Part shown: positions 56,686 through 64,000 of the stretch, in pieces
Position numbering within the stretch: the stretch's first letter is position 1
Layout: each line of letters opens with the position of its first letter
Source: Dolomitihabitans soli
Lineage (GTDB): Bacteria > Actinomycetota > Actinomycetes > Streptosporangiales > Streptosporangiaceae
Direction of reading: 5' to 3'
Assembly: GCF_022213955.1 (NCBI RefSeq)
Contig: NZ_JAKNTW010000002.1
Coordinates: forward strand, 620,001 to 684,000
DNA length: 64,000 bases
Made by a program: the position numbers and the translations under genes
The notes under the pieces: generated by a model
What the model saw: the letters and a program-made list of their open reading frames with translations, nothing else
Databases searched by the model: none
Told to the model about the DNA's origin: nothing

Positions 56686-58436
56686 ACCGCGACCTGCCCA
56701 TCGCCGACCGCCGGCAGGTACGGCGGGCCGCCCTACGCCTGGTCAGGCGCGACGTGCCGGGCTTCACCGCGACGCTGCTGCTCAACAGCCTCGCGGCGGC
56801 CGCGGCGCTGGTCAGCCCGTGGTTGCTGGGCCGCATCATCGACTCCATCAGCGCCGGGGACACGGTCGACCTGCTCGCCGCGATCGCCGTGGGCGCGGCG
56901 CTGGCCCAGTTGGTCCTGTCCAGGTACGCCGAGAAGATCGGCACCCGCTTCAGCGAGCGTGTCCAGGAACACATCCGCGCCGAACTCCTGGACCGCGTGC
57001 TGGCCCTGCCCGCCGCCACGGTCGAGCACATCCGCACCGGCGACCTGACCGCCCGCGGAACCACCGAAGTGGCCGTCGTCGGCCGCACCCTGCGCGACGC
57101 CGCCCCCGCGATCCTCGTCTCGAGCCTGCAGGCGCTCTTCCTGATCGTCGCCGTCTTCCTGGTCGACCCGGCCCTGGGCGCCTGCGGCCTGCTCGCGCTG
57201 GCCGGCATCGGGGCCGCCTCCCGCTGGTACCTTCGCCGCGCCCGCCCCGCCTACCTGGAGGAAGGCGCCGCCCGCTCGGAGCTGGCCGAGCACCTGGCCG
57301 CCAACGCCGCGGGCGCCCGCACCATCGAGGCCCTGGGCCTGCAGGCCAAGCGCACGCGGGCGGCGGAACGGGTGATCGAGCGCAGCCGGGCCGCCCAGCT
57401 GCGGACCCTCTTCCTGCGCGGCGTGCTCTGGCCCTCGGTGGAGGTCTCCTCGCTCCTGCCGCCCGTGCTGGTACTGCTGCTCGGCGGGGTGCTCCTGGAC
57501 CGCGGCCAGGTCACGCTGGGCGCGGTCGTCACCTGCGTGCTCTACCTTCGCCAGCTCGGCCAGCCGATCGAGACGATCCTGATCTGGCTGGAGCAGCTGC
57601 AGAGCAGCGGCGCCTCCTTCGCCAGGATCGAGGGCCTCGCGACACCGGCGCGGGAAGAGGTCGCCGCCGCGGCGCCGCAGGGCGACCGCATCGAGGCGTG
57701 CGGCGTGCACTTCTCCTACGAAGACACCGACGACGTGGTGACCGGCGTCGATCTGACCGTACGGCCCGGCGAGCGCCTGGCCGTCGTCGGCCCCTCGGGA
57801 GCCGGCAAGTCCACCCTGGGCAAGCTGCTGGCCGGCATCGACCGCCCCCGCCTGGGCACGGTCACCGTCGGCTCGGTGCCCGTCGCCGACCTCTCCCCCG
57901 CCCAACTCCGTGAGCACGTCGTCCTGGTCACCCAGGAACAGCACCTGTTCCTCGGCACCGTCCGCGACAACCTGCTGCTGGCAGATCCGACGGCCGGCGA
58001 CGACCGCCTGGGCAAGGCGCTGGCGGCGGTCGGCGCCGACTGGGTCGCCTCGCTCGACGATGAGCTGGGGTCCCAGTCGTCCGGCGCCACCCTCGGCCCG
58101 GACCGGGTCCAGCAGCTCGCCCTGGCCAGGGTCATCCTGGCCGACCCGCACACCGTCATCCTCGACGAGGCCACCGCCATGCTCGACCCCCGCACGGCCA
58201 GGCGCGCCGAACGCTCGCTCGCCGCCGTCCTGGAGGGGCGGACCGTCATCGCGATCGCCCACCGCCTGCACACGGCCCGCGACGCCGACCGGGTGGTGGT
58301 CATGGACGACGGCCGGGTGGTGGAGGTCGGAGCGCACGACGAGCTGGTCGCGGCGGGCGGGGTGTACGAGGCGCTGTGGAGGTCGTGGCACGGCTCGCGG
58401 AGTGTCGGCGCCGAACACGATTCTGCGCAGCGCTGA
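56682..58436 (+). CDS. ABC exporter half-transporter with degenerate signature (subunit 2)
   Basis: 584 residues. Membrane domain ~15-315 ('FTATLLLNSLAAAAALVSPWLLGRIID', 'LQALFLIVAVFLVDPALGACGLLALAG'). The nucleotide-binding domain has an intact Walker A GPSGAGKST, Q-loop 'VLVTQEQHLFLGTVRDNL', Walker B TVILDEATAMLD and H-loop 'VIAIAHRLHTA'. Where LSGGQ is expected it reads 'ATLGPDRVQQLALARVIL', so the signature is degenerate. This is the mirror image of subunit 1, so only one ATP site (this Walker A/B with the partner's LSGGQ) should be functional. Substrate unknown; lipid, peptide or drug export are all plausible. Confidence 0.88.
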   Translation: MNRDLPIADRRQVRRAALRLVRRDVPGFTATLLLNSLAAAAALVSPWLLGRIIDSISAGDTVDLLAAIAVGAALAQLVLSRYAEKIGTRFSERVQEHIRAELLDRVLALPAATVEHIRTGDLTARGTTEVAVVGRTLRDAAPAILVSSLQALFLIVAVFLVDPALGACGLLALAGIGAASRWYLRRARPAYLEEGAARSELAEHLAANAAGARTIEALGLQAKRTRAAERVIERSRAAQLRTLFLRGVLWPSVEVSSLLPPVLVLLLGGVLLDRGQVTLGAVVTCVLYLRQLGQPIETILIWLEQLQSSGASFARIEGLATPAREEVAAAAPQGDRIEACGVHFSYEDTDDVVTGVDLTVRPGERLAVVGPSGAGKSTLGKLLAGIDRPRLGTVTVGSVPVADLSPAQLREHVVLVTQEQHLFLGTVRDNLLLADPTAGDDRLGKALAAVGADWVASLDDELGSQSSGATLGPDRVQQLALARVILADPHTVILDEATAMLDPRTARRAERSLAAVLEGRTVIAIAHRLHTARDADRVVVMDDGRVVEVGAHDELVAAGGVYEALWRSWHGSRSVGAEHDSAQR

Positions 58437-58558
58437 CCGGTGAAGCCGGGGCACGGTCAGACCTCGGCGCCGGAGGATCGGGACGCGGGCGGTTCGTGCT
58501 CCCCGGCGAACAGGCCGAAGGTCCACGCGGCACCCGACCGACCTCCGTGGAGCCGGAC

Positions 58559-60712
58559 TCAGGTGATCCGCCAGATTCGCACGTTGCCCTCGCCCCCGCC
58601 GGTGATGGCGAGGAGACGGCCGCCGGACTCCGCGACCACGACCGACTCCACGTTGTGATCATGGTCCTTGAAGGGCCGGCCCAGTGTCTCGCCCGTGGCC
58701 AGGTCGTGGACCCGGGCCGTGCCGTCGTTGCCGCCCGACACCACGACCACGCCCTTGCCGGCGCGCACGACCGCCAGCGCGTAGATCCACCCCGTGTGCT
58801 CCGCGTACGGCTCGCGGGCCTCGCCACCGGTGATCGGGTCCTCCACGCGCACCTTCCGGTCCCCGCCTGCGGAGAGCACCACGGTCGTGCCGTTCAGCTC
58901 GGCCGTCGTCACCGCCGAGACCTGGCTGCCGTGCTGGGTGACCTGCTGCCCCTTGCCGTCCTCGATCCGCCACTTCCGCACCTGGCTGTCGGCGCCCGCC
59001 GTCAGCACCACCGTCTCCCCACGGATGTCCGCGAACGCGACCCCGAAGACGGCTCCCTCGTGCGCCCTCCGGCTGCGTCCGATCTCCTTGCGGGTGGCGA
59101 GGTTCCACACGCGTACGTCCCCGTCGCGTCCGCCGGTCACCGCGATCGGCTTCCCGTCCACGGTGGCCGCCGTGGCCGAGAAGACCGGGCCGCCCGTGTT
59201 GATCTTTCCCATCGCCTTGCGCGCCGCGAGGTCCCACAGCCGAACGCTCCCGTCGTCGCCCGCCGAGACCGCGCCGGGCTTGCCGTCCAGCTCGATCGTC
59301 GCGACGGAACGCACCCAGCCGGTGTGGCCGGTGAGTGTGCCGAGCGGCTTCCGGGTCGCCAGGTCCCACAGCCGCAACGTGCGATCCCTCGACCCCGACA
59401 CGATCACCTGCGCCTTGCCGACCCGGGCGACGGCCACCGCGTTCACCGCGTCGGTGTGCCCCCGCAACGGTCCGCCGACCGCCCGTCCCGTGACCTTCCC
59501 GATCCCGGCCGGCTCGGTGGTCGGCGGTGTGCTGGGAGTCGGGGACGGGGTGCCGCTCGGCCCGGCGCTGACGACGGTGACCGGGTCGGCTCGGACCTCG
59601 CCCCGCGTGGCCGGCCACGTGACCGCCAGTACGGCGACGCTCGCGACCGCCACGGCCACCGCCCCCGTCACCAGCCCCCGCCGCCGCACCCGCCACGCCC
59701 GCTCCTCCCGTCCCATCGTCCGAACCGGCCCCCGAGCCGCAACAGGGCCCGACGCCGCAACAGGACCGGGACCTGGATCTGCGCCTGGAGCCGGATCGTG
59801 CACCGGCGGCTGAAGCGGCGTCGGATCCGGTGGTCGGAGCGGGTCCGGGACCGGTGCGTGAGCCGGGGGTAAGGGGATCGGGGGTAAGGGGTGGTCGTCG
59901 GCGGGCGGCGTGTGGGTGATGAGCTTGAGAAGCAGCTCGGCGGCCGTGGGCCGGGACTCCGGGTTCTTGGACAGGCACCGGGCGAGCAGCGGGCGGATGC
60001 TCTCCGGCACCTCCGACAGGTCGGGCTCCGCCGACAGGATGCGGTGCAACACGGCGGGAATGCTGTCGTCGCCGAAAGCGGGCCGCCCCGTGGCGGCGTA
60101 CACCATCGTGATCGCCCAGCTGAACACGTCGGACGCCGACCCGACCCGCTTCCCGCCGATCTGCTCCGGCGACATGTACGTCGGCGTGCCGATCGCGCCG
60201 CTGGTGATGGCGGCGGACGCGTCGAGCGCACGGGAGATCCCGAAGTCGATCACTCGGGGTCCACCGGGCCCGAGCAGGACGTTGCCCGGTTTGAAGTCCC
60301 TGTGCACGATGCCCGCCTGGTGGATGGCCGCCAGCGCGGTCACCGTGCCGACGGCGATGCGCTGCAACACCGCCCCGGCCCGCGGCCCCTCCTCCTCGAT
60401 GCTCCGTTGCAGCGACACCCCTTCGATGTACTCGCTGACCACATAGAGGGAGTCGGCGGTCTCACCGGCGTCGAGCACGCGGGCCGTACAGAACTCGGCG
60501 ATCTGCCTGGCGACCTCGATCTCCTGGATGAAGCGCCGCCGCGCGTCAGGCCGCTCCGCGTGACTGACGTGCAGGACCTTGACGGCGACCGGCTCGCCCG
60601 TCCGTCCCTCACCGAGGTAGACGACCCCCTGCCCGCCCTGCCCGAGCCTGCCCACGATCGGGTACGGCCCGACGAGCGCGGGATCTCCCGGCCGTAACGG
60701 AGAACCAGGCAT
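58559..60712 (-). CDS. Ser/Thr protein kinase with membrane helix and extracellular WD40 propeller
   Basis: 717 residues from ATG 60712 (AAGGAAG upstream), five codons inside the longest frame. Kinase ~12-270: GRLGQGGQGVVY, VAVKVL, 'HRDFKPGN' (usually HRDLKPEN), 'VIDFGISRAL', 'GTPTYMSPEQIGG'. A Pro-rich linker (~275-335) and basic stop (MGREERAWRVRRRG) lead to one transmembrane helix (GLVTGAVAVAVASVAVLAVTW, ~340-362). The outside part, after a Pro/Thr stalk, holds about seven WD40 repeats (~410-717, 'RTLRLWDLATRKPLGTLTGHTGWVRSVA'). The propeller probably senses an external ligand. It is divergent from the small coiled-coil gene. Confidence 0.92.
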   Translation of the reverse strand: MPGSPLRPGDPALVGPYPIVGRLGQGGQGVVYLGEGRTGEPVAVKVLHVSHAERPDARRRFIQEIEVARQIAEFCTARVLDAGETADSLYVVSEYIEGVSLQRSIEEEGPRAGAVLQRIAVGTVTALAAIHQAGIVHRDFKPGNVLLGPGGPRVIDFGISRALDASAAITSGAIGTPTYMSPEQIGGKRVGSASDVFSWAITMVYAATGRPAFGDDSIPAVLHRILSAEPDLSEVPESIRPLLARCLSKNPESRPTAAELLLKLITHTPPADDHPLPPIPLPPAHAPVPDPLRPPDPTPLQPPVHDPAPGADPGPGPVAASGPVAARGPVRTMGREERAWRVRRRGLVTGAVAVAVASVAVLAVTWPATRGEVRADPVTVVSAGPSGTPSPTPSTPPTTEPAGIGKVTGRAVGGPLRGHTDAVNAVAVARVGKAQVIVSGSRDRTLRLWDLATRKPLGTLTGHTGWVRSVATIELDGKPGAVSAGDDGSVRLWDLAARKAMGKINTGGPVFSATAATVDGKPIAVTGGRDGDVRVWNLATRKEIGRSRRAHEGAVFGVAFADIRGETVVLTAGADSQVRKWRIEDGKGQQVTQHGSQVSAVTTAELNGTTVVLSAGGDRKVRVEDPITGGEAREPYAEHTGWIYALAVVRAGKGVVVVSGGNDGTARVHDLATGETLGRPFKDHDHNVESVVVAESGGRLLAITGGGEGNVRIWRIT

Positions 60713-60847
60713 CGACTTCCTTTCCACCCGGGGGACGACCGCCCCGGCGCACAGGCCTCATCCTGCCCGCCCGTGCTTTCAGTCGCCTTGAAGTGCCTCG
60801 TGCGGGGTAGGGGAACGCCAGTGACGGTAACCGGAGAGGGGAGACCC

Positions 60848-61042
60848 ATGGCTGACGATGCGACCGGTCGCCTCCGCGAGATCGAGCAGGAACTGTCCGT
60901 CCTCCGCGACGAACTGGGCGAACGCAACGACGACCCCAAGGACGCCGGCGACGCCGGCGCGGAACTCACCCGCATACAGGAGCAAAGCGCCCTGATCGAG
61001 TCCCTCGAATCGGAAAAGCGCCGCCTCCTCGAAAGCTCCTGA
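60848..61042 (+). CDS. Small coiled-coil protein, unknown function
   Basis: 64 residues from ATG 60848 (GAGGGGAG upstream). It is almost entirely helical and charged: 'TGRLREIEQELSVLRDELGERND' and 'AELTRIQEQSALIESLESEKRRLLESS' show heptad-like spacing of Leu/Ile, giving two coiled-coil helices broken by a DDPKDAGDAG turn. There is no signal or membrane segment. Similar small proteins occur in actinomycetes as hypothetical. It is divergent from the WD40 kinase gene by 135 bp, but nothing links them functionally. Confidence 0.6.
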   Translation: MADDATGRLREIEQELSVLRDELGERNDDPKDAGDAGAELTRIQEQSALIESLESEKRRLLESS

Positions 61043-61204
61043 CGCCACCGGCACTCCCGGTACCGCGCCACAACCTGGGTTGCGTCGTGTCCCCCGGCCG
61101 CACCGCGCTGACCGAACGCGGCCACCATTCCCCGAAGAACATGGCCAACGGCCGGGTCATACGACGCGCAACCACGCACACCTCCGCGATGGGAACCCGC
61201 AGAG

Positions 61205-61224
61205 CCCCGCCGTCGACGGCGGGG
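61205..61224. terminator. Perfect 20-bp palindrome between converging genes
   Basis: CCCCGCCG-TCGA-CGGCGGGG is fully symmetric and G/C-rich, so it could terminate both the coiled-coil gene (plus) and the dehydrogenase operon (minus, ending at 61264). Confidence 0.5.
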
Positions 61225-61263
61225 GGGCGCCAAGGTGGCTTGCCGTACGACACAAAGATGAGG

Positions 61264-62286
61264 TCAGGGGTTGGCTACGTGGCGGAGCGGTTGGGACTGG
61301 GTGTAGCGGGCGACCTCTTCGGCGATGATCTGGGCGGCCTTGGCGGCCGTCTCGCGGCTGGCGCCGGCCAGGTGGGGGGTCATCACCAGGTTCGGGGTGG
61401 TGAGGAGGCGGGAGCCGGCGGGGATGGGCTCCTGGGGGAAGACGTCGAGGGCGGCGGCGAAGAGGTGGCCCGAGTCGAGGGCGTCGCACAGGGCCTCGTA
61501 GTCGAGCAGGGCTCCTCTGGCGCAGTTGACGACCACGGAGGCGGGCGGCAGCGCGGCGAGTTCGGCGGCGCCGATCATCCCGGTGGTCTCGGCGGTGGCC
61601 CTGGCGTGCAGGGAGAGGAACCGGGAACGGGCCAGCAGTTCGTCCAGTTCGACCTTCTGGACGGCGGGGTCGAGCCCGCCGGGGTTCACGTAGGGGTCGT
61701 AGACGAGCACGTGGGCGCCGAAGCCGCGGAGGATCCTGGCGACCCTGATGCCGATCGCGCCGTAGCCGACCAGCCCGACGGTGTTGCCCTCCAGTTCCGG
61801 CCCCACCCGGTCGTAGCTGTAGTAGTCGCTGGACCAGGTGCCCGCCGCCAGGTCGCCGTGGGTCGCCGGGATGCGGCGGGTGGCGGCGAGCAGCATGGCG
61901 AGGGTGTGCTCGGCGGTGGCGGCGGCGTTGCGGCCGGGAGCGAAGGTCACCGCGACCCCGGCCCTGCTCGCCGCCTTCAGGTTGGCGTTGACGGGCCCGC
62001 CCCTGCCGACGCAGAACAGCCGCAGGTCGGGTGAGGCGGCGAGCACGCGCTCGGTCAGCGGAGCCATCTGGGTCACGCAGATCTCGACTCCGCGCAGCGC
62101 CTCGATCAGCTCGTCCTCCACGTCGGACGCCTCGTCCACCTCGGCCACCCGGCCGAAGGGCACGATCGGCCAGGGCAGCGTGAGCTCCCGCACGTCCAAA
62201 TCAACGGACACCTCGCGCCTGAGCGCGTCGATGAGGAGCCGGTTCAGGACGAAGTGGTCGCCGGCGGCTAGGACTCGGATCGTCAC
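61264..62286 (-). CDS. D-isomer-specific 2-hydroxyacid dehydrogenase
   Basis: 340 residues from GTG 62286; a TTG at 62298, directly after the upstream stop, is the alternative. The NAD-binding domain reads 'LEGNTVGLVGYGAIGIRVARILRGFGAHVLVYDPY' (GxGxxG near residue 165). Catalytic residues: Arg in 'VNCARGALLDYEAL', Glu in 'DVFPQEPIP', His in 'MTPHLAGASRET'. 'NAAATAEHTLAMLLA' near 125 is standard for the D-hydroxyacid/phosphoglycerate dehydrogenase family. It reduces a 2-keto acid or oxidises a 2-hydroxyacid. Last gene of an operon with a histidine phosphatase and an FGGY sugar kinase, so probably a sugar or sugar-acid catabolic step. Confidence 0.88.
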   Translation of the reverse strand: MTIRVLAAGDHFVLNRLLIDALRREVSVDLDVRELTLPWPIVPFGRVAEVDEASDVEDELIEALRGVEICVTQMAPLTERVLAASPDLRLFCVGRGGPVNANLKAASRAGVAVTFAPGRNAAATAEHTLAMLLAATRRIPATHGDLAAGTWSSDYYSYDRVGPELEGNTVGLVGYGAIGIRVARILRGFGAHVLVYDPYVNPGGLDPAVQKVELDELLARSRFLSLHARATAETTGMIGAAELAALPPASVVVNCARGALLDYEALCDALDSGHLFAAALDVFPQEPIPAGSRLLTTPNLVMTPHLAGASRETAAKAAQIIAEEVARYTQSQPLRHVANP

Positions 62287-62298
62287 AACGGGTTCCAA

Positions 62299-62892
62299 TC
62301 AGGAGGTCGGAGAATTGAACTGCAGGATCGCGGCCCGCCCGTCCCGCAGGCGGATCTCGGTCACTCCGCAGTTGTCCAGTCGGGGGAAGACCCGGCGATA
62401 CTCGCCCAGCGGCACCCCGATGAGGTGGCACAGGGCGAGCCGGATCGCGGTGGTGTGCGCGACCACGAGGATCCGCCCGTCGTCCTGCCCGGCGGCGATG
62501 TCGGTCAGGGCGGCCACGAAACGTTCGGCGGCGGCGTGGGGGTCCTCGCCGCCCGGCAGGGGATGGGCGGCCGGATCGCGCTCGAAGGCGGCGCGGGCCT
62601 CGGGGAACCGTTCGCGCATCTCGGCCGTGGTGAGCCCGTCGCCCTGGCCGAAGTCGAGTTCGCGCAGCCGGTCGTCCGTGCGCACCTCCCGGCTGACGGC
62701 TTCGGCGGTGATCCGGGCCCGGCTCAGCGGGGAGGCCCACACGCCGGTCAGCCCGGCCGTGCTCGCCCAGACGGCGAGCCGTTCGGCCTGCTCAAGCCCG
62801 CGCGGGGTCAGCTCGACGTCGGTGAGCCCGGTGTAACGGTTCTCGGCGTGCCACACGGTCTCCCCGTGTCGCGCCAGCACCAGAGTCGTCAA
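62299..62892 (-). CDS. Histidine phosphatase family protein (phosphoglycerate-mutase-like)
   Basis: 197 residues from TTG 62892, which overlaps the kinase stop (TTGA). Longer starts run into the kinase gene. 'VLARHGETVWHAENRYTGLTDVELTPRGLEQAERLA' carries the catalytic RHG His and Arg, 'ASPLSRARITAEAV' the second Arg, 'LRELDFGQGDGL' the acidic residue and 'ILVVAHTTAIRLALCHLIG' the second His. It probably dephosphorylates a small sugar phosphate. The position between a sugar kinase and a dehydrogenase suggests a role in the same pathway, perhaps removing or controlling a phosphorylated intermediate. Confidence 0.88.
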   Translation of the reverse strand: MTTLVLARHGETVWHAENRYTGLTDVELTPRGLEQAERLAVWASTAGLTGVWASPLSRARITAEAVSREVRTDDRLRELDFGQGDGLTTAEMRERFPEARAAFERDPAAHPLPGGEDPHAAAERFVAALTDIAAGQDDGRILVVAHTTAIRLALCHLIGVPLGEYRRVFPRLDNCGVTEIRLRDGRAAILQFNSPTS

Positions 62893-64000
62893 CGTGCCGT
62901 CCTTTCGTGGGCGTGGCCGGCCGCCTGGTCGGTCAGCCAACCTCGGTCGTTCAGCTCGTCGACGAAACGCAGGTAGTCGCCGTCGAGGTCGTGCCCGGCG
63001 CGCGGCGGCACCACGGCACGGGTGCGGATCATGTCGTCGGCGACCTGCGGCAGCCGGCCGCCCTCGGCGGCGGCGAGCAGGGCCATGCCGAGGGCGGGTT
63101 CCGCGTTCTCGCGCAGCGTCACCGGCCGCCGCAGCACGTCGGCCCGCAACTGGTTCCAGTACGGGCTGCGCGTCGCGCCGCCGGTCAGGATGATCTCGCC
63201 GTCCACCGGGGCGCCGAGCAGGTCCAGGTAGTCGAAGCAGAGCCGCTCGATGAAGGCCGCGCCGCGCAGGAACGCCGCGTAGCGTTCGACGTCGTCGGCG
63301 GGGCTGCCGAGGGTGAACGACTCGGCCTGCGGCGCGCTGAAGGGGAAGCGCTCCCCGGTGGAGAGCAGCGGGTAGGTCGTCGCGGTGAGATCACGGCGAG
63401 CGGCGGCCTGCCGGCCGAGGTCGTCGAGGTCACGGCCGTCGAGGTCGCGGGCGAGGACGCCGGCGCCGGTGCTCGACGCGCCGCCGGGGAGCCAGCCGCC
63501 GTCCGGCGCGCGGTGGGAGTAGACGACGCCGAGCGGGTCGTGGATCAGCTCCCGGCTCGCGCCCTTGAGCACCAGGGTGGTGCCCAGCACGCTGTTCCAG
63601 CTGCCGGGCCGCATCGCGCCCGCGCCGAGCTGCGCCGCGCACCCGTCGGTGGTGCCCGCGATCACCGGGGTGCCCTCGGGGAGGCCGGTGGCCGCCGCCG
63701 CCTCGGCGCAGACCACGCCGAGCCGGGTGCCCGGCCGTACGAGGTCGGGGAGGAGGCGGGCGGGGACGCCGAGCGCGTCCATGACGGAGGCGGGCCAGGA
63801 CTCGGCGATCAGATCCGCGCCGGTCTTCAGCGCGTTGCTGAGATCGGCCGGGACGTCGTGGCCGATCAGCCGCCGGTTGACGAAGTCGTTCTGGTGGGTC
63901 AGCCGTGCTCCGGGGACGACGTCGGCGTGCTCGCGCAGCAGCCACAGCAACTTCGGCAGCGCCCACATGGCCTGCATCCTGCGGTAGCCGAGCCGGGACC
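62889..64000 (-). CDS. FGGY family carbohydrate kinase, N-terminus beyond window
   Basis: The frame is open to the right edge, so ~370 C-terminal residues are visible and the N-terminal ATPase half is partly missing. Visible signatures: 'PKLLWLLREHADVV' (FGGY domain 1), 'PVIAGTTDGCAAQLGAGAMRPGSWNSVLGTTLVLKG' (the FGGY-like 'TDG....G.GA...G....LGTT' block) and 'GEIILTGGATRSPYWNQLRADVLRRPVTLRENAEPALGMALLAA' (the second ATP-binding motif). It phosphorylates a pentulose- or related sugar with ATP. First visible gene of the operon with histidine phosphatase and 2-hydroxyacid dehydrogenase; the substrate needs the upstream transporter genes, which lie outside. Confidence 0.88.
   Translation of the reverse strand, partial: SRLGYRRMQAMWALPKLLWLLREHADVVPGARLTHQNDFVNRRLIGHDVPADLSNALKTGADLIAESWPASVMDALGVPARLLPDLVRPGTRLGVVCAEAAAATGLPEGTPVIAGTTDGCAAQLGAGAMRPGSWNSVLGTTLVLKGASRELIHDPLGVVYSHRAPDGGWLPGGASSTGAGVLARDLDGRDLDDLGRQAAARRDLTATTYPLLSTGERFPFSAPQAESFTLGSPADDVERYAAFLRGAAFIERLCFDYLDLLGAPVDGEIILTGGATRSPYWNQLRADVLRRPVTLRENAEPALGMALLAAAEGGRLPQVADDMIRTRAVVPPRAGHDLDGDYLRFVDELNDRGWLTDQAAGHAHERTAR

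Noticed and set aside
55185-58436. 1083-residue open frame running through both ABC exporter genes on the plus strand
   Set aside because: Its first half is low-complexity Arg/Gly/Ala shadow sequence; only the part from 56682 is a real protein, with its own ATG overlapping the previous stop.

Overview
The window is very GC-rich, with GTG and TTG starts and dense short operons. It carries an FxSxx-COOH (Fxs) RiPP locus, BTAD/NB-ARC/TPR (AfsR-like) regulators, PASTA-less Ser/Thr kinases, a PP2C phosphatase and DUF6328, DUF6458 and GPGG-motif membrane proteins. Together these indicate a filamentous actinomycete. A member of the Streptosporangiales is my best guess, but that is inferred from gene content, not from a marker gene. 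No rRNA, tRNA, CRISPR array, integrase or insertion sequence was recognised.

Layout. 1-9.4 kb is housekeeping and stress-type material: the tail of a PRC-barrel protein, a nucleotidyltransferase-fold protein, small membrane proteins, a metallophosphoesterase/BON pair, a GT9-like/small membrane/SDR operon, a transketolase, ChaB and DUF6458 proteins and a shikimate-kinase-like P-loop protein. 9.4-13.7 kb holds signalling genes: an anti-sigma-type ATPase behind a perfect CebR/CelR-type operator, a PP2C phosphatase, an orphan N6-DNA methylase and a Ser/Thr kinase. 13.7-20 kb holds a DUF4253 protein, a GNAT acetyltransferase with an apparent frameshift, and a 1422-residue secreted repeat protein.

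20-34.3 kb is a regulatory and cell-wall block. Three large BTAD-NB-ARC-TPR regulators are interleaved with a secreted amidase, a secreted M23 endopeptidase and an unannotated 52-residue secreted dicysteine peptide. The amidase and the M23 enzyme end in the same C-terminal domain, encoded by two inverted 278-bp tracts that I read as identical. GGTTTT direct repeats at exact 11-bp spacing lie between the third regulator and the M23 gene. A ROK repressor closes the block.

34.4-47.4 kb is the most unusual part, and looks like a conflict/RiPP island. It has two nSTAND1 NTPases with TPR-like C-termini, a membrane-anchored pentapeptide-repeat protein and a SIR2-like protein translationally coupled to the second STAND gene. 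Next comes an Fxs locus: a variant precursor, the TPR/NB-ARC protein FxsT, a HExxH protein and the radical SAM enzyme FxsB. The TIR-like FxsC usual in such loci is absent, and a SIR2/STAND pair sits beside the precursor gene instead.

47.7-64 kb returns to metabolism and export: a GH20 hexosaminidase, an FAD monooxygenase with an in-frame 33-bp minisatellite, a PadR-DUF1048-ABC drug-efflux operon behind a large dyad, a P450 with a good promoter, and an asymmetric heterodimeric ABC exporter whose two nucleotide-binding domains are degenerate in complementary ways. It ends with a WD40 receptor kinase, a small coiled-coil protein, and an FGGY kinase / histidine phosphatase / D-2-hydroxyacid dehydrogenase operon running off the window end.
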